From NCBI GenBank assembly GCA_036925085.1, contig JAUPFP010000062.1, forward strand, positions 830,001 to 894,000: a DNA stretch of 64,000 bases, read 5' to 3'. Origin of the DNA: Brachycybe producta (lineage: Eukaryota; Arthropoda; Diplopoda; Playtdesmida; Andrognathidae). Under the pieces are notes generated by a model. That model ran no database searches, was not told the origin of the DNA, and was given only the letters and a program-made list of their open reading frames with translations. Made by a program: the position numbers and the translations under genes. Of this stretch, positions 61,631 through 64,000 are shown in pieces; the stretch's first letter is position 1; each line of letters opens with the position of its first letter.

Positions 61631-64000
61631 TTCAAACCTAAGACTTTCAAACGTTAGACTTTCAAACATTAGACTTTCAAATGTTAGACTTTTAAATTGT
61701 TAGACTTTCTAATGTTAAACTTTTAAACATTAGACTTTCAAATGTTAGAATTTCAAATGTTATACTTTCAAATGTTAGACTTTCAAATGTTAGACTTTTA
61801 AATTGTTAGACTTTCTAATGTTAAACTTTTAAACATTAGACTTTCAAATGTTAGAATTTCAAATGTTAGACTTTCAAATTTTAGACTTTCAAAGGTTAAA
61901 CTTTCAATTAGACTTTGAAACATTAGACTTTGAAACATTAGACTTTGAAACATTAGACTTTGAAACATTAGTCTTTCCAACATTAGACTTTCAAATGTTA
62001 GACTTTCAAAGGTTAGACTTTCAAAGGTTAGACTTTCAAAGGTTAGACTTTCAAACATTAGACTTTCCAACATTAGACTTTCAAACGTTAGACTTTCAAA
62101 TGTTAGACTTTCAAACATTAGATTTTTAATTGTTAAACTTTAAAACATTAGACTTTCAAACAATAGACTTTCAATTATTAGATTTTCAAATGTTATAGTT
62201 TCAAATGTTAGACTTTCAAATGTTAGACTTTCAAATGTTAGACTTTCAAAAGTTAGGCTTTCAATTGTTAGACTTTCAAAAGTTAGGCTTTCAATTTTTA
62301 GACTTTCAAATGTTAGACTTTCAAATGTTATACTATCAAATGTTAGACTTTCAAATGTTAGACTTTCAAATGTTAGACTTTCAAACCTTAGACTTTCAAA
62401 CCTTAGACTTTCAAACATTAGACTTTCAAATGTTGGACTTTTAAATTGTTAGACTTTCTAATGTTAAACTTTCAAATGTTAGACTTTCAAATGTTAGACT
62501 TTCAAACATTAGATTTTTAATTGTTAAACTTTCAAACGTTAGACCTTCAAAAGTTAGGCTTTCAAACATTAGATTTTTAATTGTTAAACTTTCAAACGTT
62601 AGACCTTCAAAAGTTAGGCTTTCAAATGTTAGACTTTCAAATGTTAGACTTTCAAACGTTAGACTTTCAAACATTAGACTTTCAAATGTTAGACTTTCAA
62701 ATGGTAGACTTTCAAAAGTTAGGCTTTCAATTGTTAGACTTTCAAACGTTAGACTTTCTAACGTTAGACTTTCAAACGGTAGACTTTCAAAAGTTAGTCT
62801 TTCAATTGTTAGACTTTCAAATGTTAGACTTTCAAATGTTAGACTTTCAAATGTTAGACTTTCAAATGTTAGACTTTCAAATGTTAGACTTTCAAATGTT
62901 AGACTTTCAAATGTTAGACTTTCAAATGTTAGACTTTCAAATGTTAGACTTTCAAATGTTAGACTTTCAAACGTTAGACTTTCAAACATTAGACTTTCAA
63001 ACATAAGACTTTCAAACATTCGACTTTCAAACATTAGACTTTCAAAACTTAGATTTTCAAACATTAGACTTTCAATTATTAGATATTCAAATGTTATACT
63101 TTCAAACATTAGATTTTCTAATGTTAGACTTTCAAATGTTAGACTTTCAAATGTTAGACTTTCAAATGTTAGACTTTCAATTGTTAGACTTTCAAGTGTT
63201 AGACTTTCAAACATTAGACTTTCAAACATTAGACTTTCAAACGTTAGACTTTCAAATGTTAGACTTTCAAAGGTTAGATTTTCAAATGTTGGACTTTCAA
63301 ACATTAGATATTTAATTGTTAAACTTTCAAACGTTAGACTTTTAAACATTAGACTTTCAATTATTAGATTTTCAAATGCTATACTTTCAAACATTAGATT
63401 TTCAAATGTTAGACTTTCAAATGTTAGACTTTCAAATGGTAGACTTTCGAACGTTAGATTTTCAAACGATAAACTTTCAAACATTAGACTTTCAAATGTT
63501 AGACTTTTAAACATTAGATTTTTAATTGTTAAACTTTCAAACATTAGACTTTGAAACATTAGACTTTCAAACATAAGACTTACAAACATTAGACTTTCAA
63601 AGGTTAAACTTTCAATTAGACTTTGAAACATTAGACTTTGAAACATTAGACTTTGAAACATTAGACTTTGAAACATTAGTCTTTCCAACATTAGACTTTC
63701 AAATGTTAGACTTTCAAAGGTTAGACTTTCAAAGGTTAGACTTTCAAAGGTTAGACTTTCAAACATTAGACTTTCAAACATTAGACTTTCCAACATTAGA
63801 CTTTCAAACGTTAGACTTTCAAATGTTAGACTTTCAAACATTAGATTTTTAATTGTTAAACTTTAAAACATTAGACTTTCAAACAATAGACTTTCAATTA
63901 TTAGATTTTCAAATGTTATAGTTTCAAATGTTAGACTTTCAAATGTTAGACTTTCAAATGTTAGACTTTCAAAAGTTAGGCTTTCAATTGTTAGACTTTC
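61630..64000. repeat. D-type array to the window end
   Basis: It has the same module order as 54,650-56,585, with a repeated section: the 12-bp unit, G-type run and AAAGG units at about 61,905-62,060 recur at about 63,605-63,750. The array is still running at the last base. No junction units and no other features are visible. Confidence 0.83.

Larger units (their letters stand above)
24825..64000. repeat. 15-bp satellite array, right arm (from LINE insertion to window end)
   Basis: The same 15-bp satellite resumes directly after the LINE tail, in the same orientation and in register with the left arm, and runs without interruption to base 64,000, where it stops in mid-unit. Marker variants and higher-order repeats are described in separate entries. 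I see no gene, RNA gene or second transposon in these 39 kb. Confidence 0.98.

Noticed and set aside
1..64000. Promoters, tRNA, rRNA or other RNA genes in the array
   Set aside because: No sequence other than the 15-bp units and the LINE is present. AT-rich TATA-like strings such as TATAC are single-base monomer variants.

Overview
This window is eukaryotic satellite DNA. Apart from one insertion of about 0.75 kb, all 64 kb is a single head-to-tail array of a 15-bp monomer, TTAGACTTTCAAATG and close variants. The monomers read in the same direction from end to end, and the array runs off both window edges, so its true length is unknown. No single-copy host gene, tRNA, rRNA or CRISPR array is visible. 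The organism is probably an animal: the only protein-like sequence is the C-terminal end of a non-LTR (LINE) reverse transcriptase of the kind common in metazoan CR1/L2/Jockey-type elements. The species cannot be named from this sequence.

The array has several levels of organisation. The 15-bp units differ mainly at three points. One is the dinucleotide after CAAA or GAAA, which is CG, TG or CA. Another is a C/G switch in the middle of TTT[C/G]AAA. The third is a small set of marker units: a 16-bp junction unit with a T-run, an AAAAG-TTAGGC-AATTG doublet, and TTTTTAATTG units. These variants form polar modules, and the modules form larger repeats. Offsets read from matching landmarks are about 3,344 bp (1-5,800), 4,466 bp (11,045-17,080), 2,349 bp (17,205-21,900), 1,110 bp (26,215-27,770), about 1,215 bp (33,915-36,290), 5,264 and 5,279 bp (three tandem copies, 37,356-53,192), 1,216 bp (52,253-54,690) and 1,322 bp (56,586-59,230).

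Three kinds of territory alternate. Junction-module territory (1-23,120; 28,300-33,560; large parts of 38,600-53,470; 56,590-60,200) carries the 16-bp junction unit and TTTGAAACA blocks. Homogeneous territory (23,342-25,700; 33,560-36,285; parts of 41,970-54,650; 60,780-61,630) consists of long runs of almost identical TG units broken by GGC doublets. Degenerate D-type territory (25,700-28,300; 36,286-38,600 and its copies; 54,650-56,585; 61,630-64,000) is rich in TTTTTAATTG and single-base variants, and follows the homogeneous arrays after a recurrent CCTAAGAC landmark.

The insertion at about 24,076-24,824 is a 5'-truncated LINE with an open C-terminal reading frame, a short 3' UTR, an AATAAA signal and an ATT-repeat tail. 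It splits one homogeneous array. Matching unoccupied sites elsewhere in the window show that it went in with almost no target-site duplication. The many long open frames on both strands of the array arise because the monomer length is a multiple of three. I do not regard them as genes.
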